Positions 35,889 to 46,778 of a stretch of 64,000 bases of DNA are shown here, piece by piece; positions within the stretch are counted from its first letter, which is position 1, and each line of letters starts with the position of its first letter. Source of the DNA: Nicotiana tabacum (lineage: Eukaryota > Streptophyta > Magnoliopsida > Solanales > Solanaceae); NCBI RefSeq assembly GCF_000715075.1, contig NC_134095.1, forward strand, positions 65,725,990 through 65,789,989, in the 5' to 3' direction. Under the pieces are notes generated by a model. It saw only the letters and a program-made list of their open reading frames with translations, ran no database searches and was not told the origin of the DNA. The position numbers and the translations under genes were made by a program.

Positions 35889-37960
35889 ATGAGCACCACA
35901 CAAAGCCCCTCATCCACAAGTATAGAGGAATTTCTATGTCAGCTTCAAATGTGGTGGTATGATTTAGGCGAAGACGGTCAAAAATGGGTCGTCAAGCATT
36001 TGGGAAATCTCACGGACATTATGAAAGTTGAACCTCGTGATGATCTGATTACGGCGTTGGTAACTTTCTGGGATCCTGTTCACAATGTTTTTCGTTTCTC
36101 TGACTTCGAGCTTACTCCTACATTTGAGGAGATAGCTGGCTATGCTGGTTTTGACGGAAGTTTAAGAAATCAAAGCTTGATATTCACAAAGGCTCCTTCC
36201 GTACATCGATTCTTCGGTCTTCTGAACATCAGCAGTCAAATCAGGAAAAGCAATGTCATCAATGGATGTTGTTCTTTCAACTTTTTGTATTCAAGGTTCG
36301 GAAAGACAGATGGGTCCGAAATTCATGAGAAAGGCCTTACTAATAATCAAAACAAAGACACTTGGCAGATGCACCGTCGATTTGCTTTCATGGTGGTTTT
36401 TCTAGGAGTGATGGTCTTCCCAAATAAAGAGCGAACAATTGATATTCGCACCGCAAAAGTTGTGCAAATCCTCACCACTAAAGAAAATCACACCCTTGTC
36501 CCCATCATTCTATCAGATATTTATCGGGCTTTGACTTTATGCAAATCAGGAGCAAAAGTCTTCGAAGGATGCAAAATTTTGTTGCAAATGTGGGTGATTG
36601 AACATCTCCAACAACAGCCCAAGATCATACAGTATGGGTCCAACAAAGCTAATTGCATTGAGAGCTATGAGGAAAGAACAAAAAATTATCAGGCTCCAGA
36701 AGGGATAGAAGCATGGGTATCTCATCTAAAGGCTTTAACGGCAAATCAAATTGAATGGACTCTGGGATGGCTCCCGATGAGAGAAGCAATACATATGTCA
36801 ACCTCAAATAGTTATCTGCTACTATTGGGATTGAGAAGCATTCAGCCGTATGCACCACTAAGAGTCCTAAGGCAGCTAGGGAGATATCAAATAGTTCCTG
36901 ATGATGAAGATTTGAGTATGTAAGTAATCGAATTACACCCAGAAGCCACTATTCCCGAAGCTCTACTTCAGCAGATGTGGAATGGGTGCCGATACTTGAA
37001 AAGCGATACTCAAGTCCTAGACGCTACAAAGGGTGAGATAAATCCTGGATATGCAAGGTGGTTCGAAAAACGGTCTCGCGTGGATGATGTACCAGAACCT
37101 GAGCTAAAAAGGCCAACAAAAAGACCCCATTTTCAAAACTTCAATGATAAAATCCAAGAGCGGTTGATCTGGGGAGAAAAAGAAAAAGGGTACAAAGCAA
37201 CTATCCATGCCCTAAAAGAAAATCTAAGAAGCCTCAGTTTGGAGAAAGATTTGCAAGCACAAGAAGCCGAAGGCGAGAAAAAGAGTCTAGCTTGTGAGAA
37301 TGAAAATCTTCATGCTCGATTCCAAAAATGAAAAGAGTTTCTGAAACGCCAAAGAGGAGCTGGAAGGATCAAAAAACCATCGCCAATCTCTTTGAAAGAA
37401 TGCAGGATTATGATTCCATTCTTGCGGAAAACGAAAGGGCATTGAGCAAAGCAAAAGAAAGGATCCAACGATTAAACGAAGAAGCCAGATCTAACAAGGA
37501 ACGCCAAGATAGGCAATCCGAAAAAGACAAGGCACAATTCAAGGAGGAAAAAGACTATTGGATGCGATCAGAAGACCAGCTTCGTGCACAACTAGAAGAG
37601 GCAAGAAGATGCAACAAAGAACATCAACAAGCAGACCTCGACAGGGAAAGATAGCAAGCAAGATTAGAGCAGGCCAAACTCCGAGCTCTGTTAGAATCAG
37701 CTCTAGATCGTGAAAACCATGTCAGAGATATAGCCACCACTCGTCAGCAGCAATTGCAAGACCAAGACCAACGTCTCCAAGGTTTCAGGGCACAAATCCA
37801 CGACCTGGCAGTCTTCACATCTCAAAGTTATGTAAACTGCCAAGGAATGGATTATGAAAGGTTTACAGAGCATGCGCCCACTTTTGCTCGTCATCTAGCA
37901 ATGGAGTTGGAAAGGATGTATCGAACGTTGGGAGGCCATCCGGGTCAAGCCCCACATTGA
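35889..37960 (+). pseudogene. Element C ORF1 (Ogre extra ORF, broken)
   Basis: Extra ORF upstream of gag; role unknown. ATG 35889 is chosen because the peptide from it (MSTTQS) precedes a WWYDL block matching B. Residues about 60-110 carry FELTPTFEEIAGYAGF, like the plant mobile domain core; further on are IYRAL and a long Lys/Glu-rich coiled coil (about 37130-37750). Breaks: TAA 36921-36923 in frame, TGA 37329-37331, then one or more frameshifts before 37390, TAG 37652-37654. The frame then stays open to TGA 37958-37960. An intact product would be roughly 690 residues. The same protein, more decayed, is at 16125-17707 in B. Confidence 0.85.
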
Positions 37961-38463
37961 GCAGAGAACCCAATATTTGACAACAAAAGTGGAAAGTGGG
38001 GCACGTTGTGAGATGTTAAGAATTGTATCTTTATTTTGATTAAAGTGTGTGTGTTTTCAAGCCATTTTCTTAAAGTTTTCAAATGTAATTCCATCTTTGT
38101 GTAATGAATAAAAGTGATTGCCTTTGTTCCGAACTACGCAAGGTCTGATTCATGTAAGGCATGATACGTAGGCAATCTCTAAGATTCGACCACCACGATA
38201 AAAGATATATATAGTAAATAAAAGTGAATGACAATTTTTCAATTTCAAGAAAGCTGGGACGACACAAGCAGCCGAGCGAATGCATAATAGAAAGGGATTA
38301 TTTGTCTAGGAGCATTGCATCTCAACGTGTGATTATATATGTGTTAAATTCACAAAACTAACAAGTTTGTTCATTTTCAGAATTCAAGCAGTTAGTTTCT
38401 CTAAAGAGTATACTGGCATATTATCACTATCACACAAGATCAAAAGGACCAATACCCGAAAGT
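37961..38463 (+). other. Spacer between ORF1 and gag of element C
   Basis: No gene. It holds one copy of the nested-pseudoknot motif (38131-38191), and a T-rich stretch ending TTTTCAG near 38380 that could be a splice acceptor, though unpaired with a known donor. Confidence 0.7.
38131..38191 (+). ncRNA. Conserved nested-pseudoknot RNA motif, copy C1 (after ORF1)
   Basis: P1 CTACG 38134-38138 with CGTAG 38167-38171. P2 GGTC 38142-38145 with GACC 38188-38191. P3 AT/CATG (38148-38149, 38151-38154) with CATGAT 38160-38165, T38150 bulged. P4 AATCT 38074+ frame: 38174-38178 with AGATT 38182-38186, loop of 3. C38187 joins P4 to P2'. GAA precedes P1 and TGATTC joins P2 to P3. P2 arms are swapped relative to C2 and C3 (GGTC/GACC against GACC/GGTC), strong evidence for pairing. 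It begins 170 bases after the ORF1 stop. Confidence 0.8.
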
Positions 38464-41400
38464 ATGTCTATCCCAGATGTTGACACAGGTATGGAAATAG
38501 AAGAGATGGATGTCGGGAAAATGAAAGAAGAGATGTTTAAGCTCAAGCAGCAAATGGCTGAGATGTACCAAGCTTGGTCTATAGGACAGTTACCCCCATC
38601 TTACCCAAATAACCCTGCTCCATCAAAGACCCAAACTCAGGATAATATCACCGCTGAATTATCCCCAAGTTTCCCCATTTATCAGCACTACCGAGGCACC
38701 ACCTCTTAGACACCACAGTCTCCACCTCCAAAACCAGTTCCGTACTTTCCTCCACCTATGACTCCTGTTTTCGTAGCACCTCCCCCTGCTACCTTTCACA
38801 AATCTCCTAGTGAGCCTACATTTCAGGCCCAAGACAACCAATATTACCCCCCGGAGCCCACCTTCAAAGCCTCCGAAATCAATTCAACTGCTCCTCGATT
38901 TGATCTCCCAACCGAAATTGACAAGCCAGCCAAAAATGCTGAACAAGAAGAGATGTTCAGGAAGGTCAAAAGTCTAGAACAATTGTTCCGAGACATGCGA
39001 GGATTAGGTGGGCAAGTCAGTGTAGCATACAAAGATTTATGCTTATTCCCTAATATATAATTACCAGTTGGCTTCAAGATGCCCAAATTTGACCTATACA
39101 GCGGGCACGGCGACCCAGTAGCCCACTTAAGGGGTTTCTGTAGCAAGATGCGAGGAGCTAGGGGAAAGGATGAATTATTGATGGCTTACTTTAGTCAAAG
39201 TCTAAGCGGATCAGCTTTGGAGTGGTATACACGCCAGGACCATGGAAGATGGTACACCTGGGATGACCTGGCACAGGCATTCGCATACCATTTCCAATAC
39301 AATCTAGAAATCATCCCAGATCGATTATCTTTGACCAAATTTGAGAAGAAACACAATGAAAGTTTCAGAGAGTATGGTTTTCGGTGGAGAGAACAGGCAG
39401 CAAGAGTGGATCCTCCTATGAAGGAGAGCGAAATGGTAGACTACTTCCTTCAAGCCTTGGAACCAACTTACTATGCCCACTTGGTTTCAGCGGTTGGAAA
39501 ATCATTCAACGAGGTAGTGAAGATGGGAGGTATGGTGGAAGAAGGCCTTAAGACAAATAAAATCATGAGCTATTCAGCAATTAAGGCAACTACTCAAGCT
39601 ATTCAAGGCGGGGTAGGAGGAATCGGAAGAAAGAAGAGGGAGGAAGCAGCCGTAGTTGATTCAGGAATTTGGCCGGGACCCAGAGGTTCACCGCTTTACT
39701 ATAATCAACAACGACCTCGCCAATCAGCTTACCACCATGATTCATCCCAACACTACTATCACCCTTCAGAGCCTCATTTTGCCATTAACCATGCTCAAGC
39801 ATACAATCAGCCACCTGTTCACACCAATTGGCATGCTCCTGTCACACCAAATACTTACCCACGAGCCTATCCCGGACCAGGTTTCAGGCCTAGGCCAGCA
39901 TTCAGGGGAGAAAGAGAACAGAAAAAGAAAACTTACACTCCATTGGGAGAGTCTTACACTAGCCTGTTCCACAGGCTGAGACAGTTGGATATGCTGAGAC
40001 CAATACAATCCAAGCTACCCAATCCTCCTCCAAAGAATCTGGATTACACCATTAGCTGTGAATATTGCTCCGGTGCACCAGGCCATGATACGGAGAAGTG
40101 TTGGCATTTGAAAAATGCAATACAAGAGCTGATTGATACTAATAAAATCGAGGTTCAAACCCCCGAAGCCCCAAATATCAATAGAAATCCAATGCCAGCC
40201 CATCAAGAGGCTAATATGATAGAAATCATACAAGCTGATGGGAAGACAAAGAAGCCGTCACAAACTGTCATGATGATCAAGACTCATGAAACCAAGCCAG
40301 ATAAGCAGTTAATGGAGGAGAAGCCGGTGTCTAAACAGAACAAAAATAGTGACGAACCGTCTATCATAGTCGATGAGGCATCATTGAGCAAAGTTGCCGC
40401 AAAACAAGAAAGGCCGAAAGTGATAGTACCAGGGGTTTCTAACAAACCCATTATATTCGTGGAAGGAGCACGTACAGATCGGGTTATTATTGCACCTGTA
40501 ATCCAGCTGTCGATCATCAACAACAAAGCCATCCCATGGAACTATGAACGGGTGACTGTAATGTACAAGGGCAAAGAAATCAAGGAAAAAGTGTGTGAGG
40601 TGCAAGGCTTGACTCGTTCGGGAAGATGTTTTACTCCCGAAGAGCTGAGAAAAACTAAAAACAATCCAATGCCAACAAAGAAAGCTGTGACGGAAGAAGA
40701 GGCGGAGGAGTTTTTAAGAAAAATGAAACTCCATGATTATTCTGTTGTGGATCAATTAAAGAAGACCCCCGCTCAAATTTCATTATTGTCATTACTGATC
40801 CATTCAGAAGAACACCGTCTGGCATTGATGAAAATCCTGAATGAAGCTCATGTTTCTGAAAAGATCTCTGTAAATCATTTGGGCAAAATAGCCAACAGAA
40901 TCTTTGAGACAAACAGAATTACGTTTGCTGATAATGAATTACCTGTGGAAGGTACTGAGCACAACAGAGCTCTTTACCTCACCGTAAAATGTGAAAACTC
41001 CATAGTAACCCGGGTATTGGTTGACAATGGGTCAAGTGCAAACATATGCCCTCTCTCCACTTTAAACAAATTAAAGATTAAAGAGGAGAGGATCCAGAAG
41101 AATAGTATCTGCGTACGAGGGTTTGACGGTGGAAGCAGAGATTCATTTGGCGACATAGTATTGGAACTAACAATAGGGCCAGTTGAATTCACAATGGAAT
41201 TCCAAGTGTTGGACATAACTGTTTCTTACAACTTGTTGTTGGGTCGACCATGGATCCACGCTGCTAAAGCAGTTCCGTCAACACTACATCAGGCTGTCAA
41301 GTTTGAATGGGATCATCAAGAAGTAGTCGTGTATGGAGAAGAAAGTTTACATGCTCACAGCAGTACCATTGTACCGGTCGAGGGAACAGAAAATGACCAG

Positions 41401-41930
41401 GGACCATGGGTATACCAAGTAACCGACACGGTGTCGATAGAGAAAATTCCAGAGGGGAAATATCTTCCAAATTCAAAGATATCCTCTGCATCAGTCATGG
41501 TAGCTTATGAAATGTTAAAGAATGGCTTTATACCCGGCAAAGGTTTGAGTTTATCTTTGCAAGGAATTATACAACCAGTATCTCTCCCCGAGAACTGGGG
41601 AACATTCGGTTTGGGGTTCATACCCATTGCCAATGACGTGATAAGGGCCAGGAAGCTGAAACACCAAACATGGGTTCTTCCAAAACCAGTCCCACATCTG
41701 TCAAAGTCTTTTGTCAAGACCGGCGCTAAAAATCGCCCGATAACAACAATTCCTAAATCCCGGGTCAATCCTGAAGAGAAATTAATTGAAAGGTTCAAGA
41801 AATTGTTTAGTAATGTGAACATGTTGGAAAGCGGAGAAGGGTGTAGCAACGCAGAAGTTCAATTCGTTGGGCCAGAAACAAAGCTCAATAATTGGAAAGC
41901 CACTCCTCTCCCAATTCGAAAGGAGTCTTG
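38464..41930 (+). pseudogene. gag-pro: Element C gag-pro (two in-frame stops)
   Basis: Capsid and aspartic protease in a single frame. ATG 38464 starts a coiled-coil segment, then a Pro-rich linker. The Tat-type capsid begins about 39070 (PKFDLYSGHGDP). A variant zinc knuckle C-x2-C-x5-H-x4-C starts at 40057, and the protease site VDNGSSAN has its Asp codon at 41023. TAG 38707-38709 and TAA 39058-39060 break the N-terminal third. From 39079 on, 951 codons are open. The frame ends in TAG 41932-41934, but that lies inside an intron beginning at 41931. Without the stops this would encode polyprotein for particle assembly and maturation. Confidence 0.9.
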
Positions 41931-42113
41931 GTAGTTTATTTTGATTTTCTTTCAGTTTGTTTGGGTTATTTCAAGGTTGTAATCCCAAAGTTTATCTTAC
42001 AGTTGGTTTGAAGTGTGCAAAACCTTGTTATCTTTCATTATCCAATAAAAAGCAGTTTCCTTTTTATTATCATTCCTAATAGCTTTCTTTTCTTTTTCTT
42101 CTTTTCTGTACAG
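41931..42113 (+). other. Intron between protease and RT of element C (183 bp)
   Basis: The donor GT is at 41931-41932. The acceptor CTGTACAG ends at 42113 after a long T/C tract. A branch-like TCCTAAT lies near 42074. Removal joins the protease frame (phase 2) to the frame that runs through ATG 42139 into RT, with no stop between. Ogre elements are known to have a partly spliced intron here. Leaving it in ends translation after protease; splicing gives the full polyprotein, so splicing would set the gag-pro to pol ratio. Confidence 0.8.
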
Positions 42114-45100
42114 TTCCTTTTACGCTGGCTCTAGTGATATGGCATGCATGAGGAATCCTCAGCCCAGTCTTAAAAATCAATCTGGTTCCAAAGTAATAAT
42201 TCAAGAAATATATTGTGATTATGAATCAGAATATGATGAAGATGAGGTTTTTGAAGAGATTAGTAAAGAGTTAATTCACTTTGAGGAAAAAATCAAACCT
42301 AACTTGAGTGATACCGAAGACATCAATATAGGGGACACGAGTAATGTCCGGGAAACTAAAATAAGTGTCCATCTCGAACCAAAGATCCGAGAGGAGTTAA
42401 TTAAAGCACTCATAGAATTCAAAGATGTTTTTGCATGGTCGTATGATGACATGCCGGGCTTGAGCATTGATTTAGTGGTCCACAAATTGCCCACCGATCC
42501 AATAATACCTCCTGTCAAGCAGAGGCTGAGAAAATTCAAGCCTGACATGAGTGTGAGAATTAAGGAAGAAATCACCAAACAATTGGAAGCAAAGGTCATT
42601 CGAGTTACTCGATATCCTGTTTGGTTGGCTAATATCGTTCCTGTACCAAAGAAAGACGGCAAAATTAGAGTATGCGTCGACTATCGCAATCTCAACAAGG
42701 CAAGTCCAAAGGATAATTTCCCATTACCCAATATCCATATTTTGATCGACAATTGTGCCAAGCATGATATAGGGTCTTTCGTGGATTGTTATGCCGGGTA
42801 TCATCAAATTCTAATGGATGAAGAAGATGCAGAAAAGACGGCATTCATCACACCATGGGGAACTTATTGCTACCGGGTAATGCCATTCGGTCTGAAGAAC
42901 GCCGGAGCAACCTATATGAGAGCAATGACCACAGTGTTTCATGATATGATACACAAGGAAATTGAGGTATACGTGGATGATGTGATCATAAAATCAAAGC
43001 ATCAGGCCAACCACGTTGGGGATTTGAGGAAGTTCTTCTTAAGACTTCGCAGGTACAACCTCAAGCTTAACCCTGCCAAGTGCGCATTTGGAGTTCCATC
43101 TGGAAAGTTGCTGGGATTCATAGTCAGTCGACGAGGCATCGAACTAGACCCATCAAAAATTAAAGCCATCCAAGAACTGCCACCTCCAAAAAACAAAACT
43201 GAAGTAATGAGTTTGTTGGGGAGGTTAAATTATATCAGCAGGTTTATTGCTCAGCTCACAACAACCTGTGAGCCAATTTTCAAATTGTTAAAAAAGGATG
43301 CTGCAGTCAAATGGACCGATGAGTGTCAAGAAGCGTTTGATAAAATAAAAGGGTACTTGTCAAACCCACCCGTGTTGGTCCCGCCAGAGCCATGAAGACC
43401 TTTGATTCTTTACTTGACAGTTTTGGAAAATTCATTTGGTTGTGTATTGGGGCAACATGACCTCACTGGAAGAAAAGAACAGGCCATCTACTACCTTAGC
43501 AAGAAGTTCACAGCTTATGAGGTTAAGTATACTCATCTGGAAAAGACATGTTGCGCCCTAACATGGGTAGCTCAAAAATTGAAACACTATTTGTCATCCT
43601 ACACTACTTACCTCATTTCTCGGTTGGATCCATTGAAATACATTTTTCAAAAGCCTATGCCAACGGGAAGACTTGCAAAGTGGCAGATATTGCTCACGAA
43701 ATTCGACATCATCTATGTGACTCGAACTGCAATGAAGGCTCAAGCACTGGCCGATCATTTAGCTGAAAACCCGGTCGATGAGGAATATGAGCCGTTGAAG
43801 ACTTATTTTCCTGATGAAGAAACGATGCATATCGACGAGGCGGAACAAATTGAAAAACTTGGCTGGAAACTTTTCTTTGATGGAGCCGCTAACATGAAAG
43901 GAGTCGGAATAGGAGCTGTAATCATTTCTGAAACAGGGCATCACTATCCTGTTACAGCTCAATTACGATTTTATTGCACCAATAATATGGCTGAATATGA
44001 AGCTTGTATTTTGGGGTTAAGGCTAGCTGCAGACATGAGTATCCGAGAAATCTTAGTCATGGGAGATTCAGATCTTTTGGTACATCAAATTCAAGGAGAA
44101 TGGGAAACCCGAGACTTGAAGCTCATCCCATACCGGCAATGTCTACATGATCTTTGTCAGCGGTTTCAATCAGTGGAATTCCAACATATTCCAAGAATCC
44201 ATAATGAGGTTGTCGATGCATTGGCTACCCTAGAATCAATGTTGCACCATCCGGACAAAGCTTATGTAGATCCAATACATATTCAAGTCCACGATCAGCA
44301 CGCTTATTGCAATATGGTTGAAGAAGAAATTGATGGTGAACCATGGTTCCACGACATCAAGGAGTATATCAGAATGGGGATATATCCTGCACAAGCCACA
44401 GGAGATCAAAAGTGGACCATTAGGCGATTGGCAAATGGATTCTTCTTAAGCGGAGGAATTTTGTATAAAAGAACACCAGATCTTGGATTATTAAGATGCA
44501 TAGATGCCAGACAAGCTGCAGCTGTCATGTCTGAAGTACATTCAGGAGTTTGCGGACCCCACATGAGTGGATATGTATTGGCAAAGAAAATCCTCCGAGC
44601 CGGTTACTATTGGCTTACCATGGAGCGAGATTGTATCAGTTTTATGCGCAAGTGTCATCAATGCCAAATACACGGAGATTTGATTCATTCTCCACCATCC
44701 GAGTTGCACACAATGTCGGCACCATGGCCCTTCGTTGCCTGGGGCATGGATGTGATTGGACCAATTGAGCCGGCAGCATCCAATGGACATAGGTTCATTC
44801 TGGTAGCTATTGATTATTTTACCAAATGGGTTGAGGCCAAGGCCTTCAAATCAGTGACCAAGAAAGCTGTGGTCGATTTTGTCCACTCAAATATCATATG
44901 TCGATTCGGAATCCCGAAGGTGATCATCACAGATAACGGTGCTAATCTTAATAGCAACCTAATGAAGGAAGTATGTCAACAGTTTAAGATTACACATCGC
45001 AACTCTACCCCATATCGGCCCAAGGCGAATGGAGCAGTAGAAGCAGCCAACAAAAACATAAAGAAGATACTTCGGAAAATGATAGAAGGATCAAACCAAT

Positions 45101-45591
45101 GGATTGAAAAATTACCATTTGCATTATTGGGATACCGCACTACTGTTCGTACTTCAGTAGGAGCCACTCCTTATTTGTTGGTATATGGCACTGAAGCAGT
45201 AATTCCTGCAGAAATTGAGATTCCTTCCCTTCGGATCATCGCCGAAGCAAAGATTGATGATGTTGAATGGGTCAAAACCCGTCTAGAACAGTTAAACTTG
45301 ATTGATGAAAAATGATTGACCACAGTATGTCATGGTCAATTATATCAAATAAGAATAGAAAGAGCATACAACAAAAAGGTGCGTCCTCAGAAGTTTGAAG
45401 TAGGTCAGCATGTGCTGAAACGTATTCTTCCACATCAGGTTGAAGCAAAGGGCAAATTTGCCCCGAATTGGCAAGGACCATTCATTGTGACCAGAGTATT
45501 ATCGAACGGTGCACTATGCTTAACAGACATTGAAGGCAAATGCATAGATATGGCGATCAATTCTGACGCGGTAAAGAGATATTATGCATAA
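42114..45591 (+). pseudogene. pol: Element C pol: RT, RNase H, second RNase H, integrase (two stops)
   Basis: RT spans about 42500-43100, with the palm Asp in FVDCYAG and YVDD at 42970-42981. A Ty3-type RNase H follows (about 43400-43780). The second RNase H (about 43860-44240) keeps four acidic residues in FFDG, AEYE, GDSD and VVDAL, as in Tat elements. Integrase has the H-H-C-C zinc site (44539-44664), then DVIGP, TDNGAN and VEAANK catalytic acids. TGA 43393-43395 (glycine codon in B) and TGA 45313-45315 (probably CGA to TGA) break the frame; the rest is open to TAA/TAG at 45589-45591. Two single-base changes are the only clear lesions. Confidence 0.9.
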
Positions 45592-45758
45592 CTTTTTGAG
45601 TGTTTGTATTTAGCTTTATTTCGAAGATTGGAATGACAAAGACAATTTATTCTGCTATCCAAACACTATACCATTTGCTTCCCCTTTGACCCATACTTGT
45701 TTCTTTCCTACCCTCTCTTGGAAGTAAAAAAAATAAAATATCATCACTATTATGTAGT

Positions 45759-45817
45759 GAACTACGTTTGACCTGATTCCTCAAAGAAGGATACGTAGGC
45801 GCCTCACGGCTTGGTCA
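45759..45817 (+). ncRNA. Conserved nested-pseudoknot RNA motif, copy C2 (after pol)
   Basis: P1 CTACGT 45762-45767 with ACGTAG 45793-45798. P2 TGACC 45769-45773 with GGTCA 45813-45817. P3 AT/CCT (45776-45777, 45779-45781) with AGGAT 45788-45792. P4 GCC 45801-45803 with GGC 45808-45810. TT joins P4 to P2'. It begins about 170 bases after the pol stop. Confidence 0.8.
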
Positions 45818-46080
45818 TAGGGTGCACCATATGCACAATGTGCACGGAAAAGAAACATTAAGAGACCCCAATCAAGAAACTGGGGCAGGAATCGTATTGG
45901 AAATAAGAAAAGATTCCAAGAGTTGTAATTTTAAACCCATACCAAAGCTATTTAGCTTTTAATACCTTTTCCATTTTTCTAACCCCATACCAAAAAGACC
46001 TTTCGATCAATCTTAGAAAAATGCTTAGGCAAGCAAATGAAGTGGTTCATAACACTCTGGTACAAACAAGAAAAGAAAGT

Positions 46081-46260
46081 AAAAATGAGAGAGTCTTATA
46101 GGTGAAAACCCACACGGGCACCATAAGGCGACGAAAGTTGAGAGAAAAGTAAAATGAGAGAGTCTTATTGGTGAAAACCTTCGTAGGCACCATAAGGCGA
46201 AAAGAAAGTGAAGAAGTGAAAAATGAGGAAAATTTATCGATGAAAACTCCTTGAGACAAT
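46081..46260 (+). repeat. Short tandem repeat, about 70-bp unit
   Basis: GAGAGAGTCTTAT, GGTGAAAACC and GCACCATAAGGCGA recur in order about 70 bases apart, two full copies and a decayed third. Confidence 0.7.
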
Positions 46261-46778
46261 TGAAAAGATATTGATTAAAAGACTGGGTTGATTAATCCGA
46301 AATGCATACCCTGATCATTGGTGCCAGTAATTCCAATCAGATAAGTCCTTTATTCCTTTTCCAACAGTCATCCAAAAATTGGATTTTTCTTTTCATTCTA
46401 TAATTGTCGAAATTAGCGTATTTCGCTACTAATAATCTTACTTTCTCCAAGCTTTGAGATAAGTTTTATTCCAAACAAATAAGAAGGAATGTCAAGATAT
46501 ACTACCAAGATTCAAGGGTGCAAGATACAGCCACGAAAGGTGGGAGATAAAATATGGGTGTAAGAAAGGTAAAATCAAAAATGGATCAGCAAAGTCAGAA
46601 GGGGCATATGATTACAGTTAAAAGGTTTTGAAGGAAAACATACAAAGGGGAATCCTATAGTCAAGGATCAATTACAAAGACAAAACAGTCTTTTCAACCA
46701 TTCCGAGGCAATAAAGAGAGACAAAGAGAAGCATCACCATCTGCAAAAATACCACAACAAACCACCCTGCTTTAAACT

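Noticed and set aside
38131..38191. Hammerhead ribozyme
   Set aside because: CTGATTC looks like the start of the CUGANGA core, but the required CTGATGA and GAAA boxes are absent in all copies.
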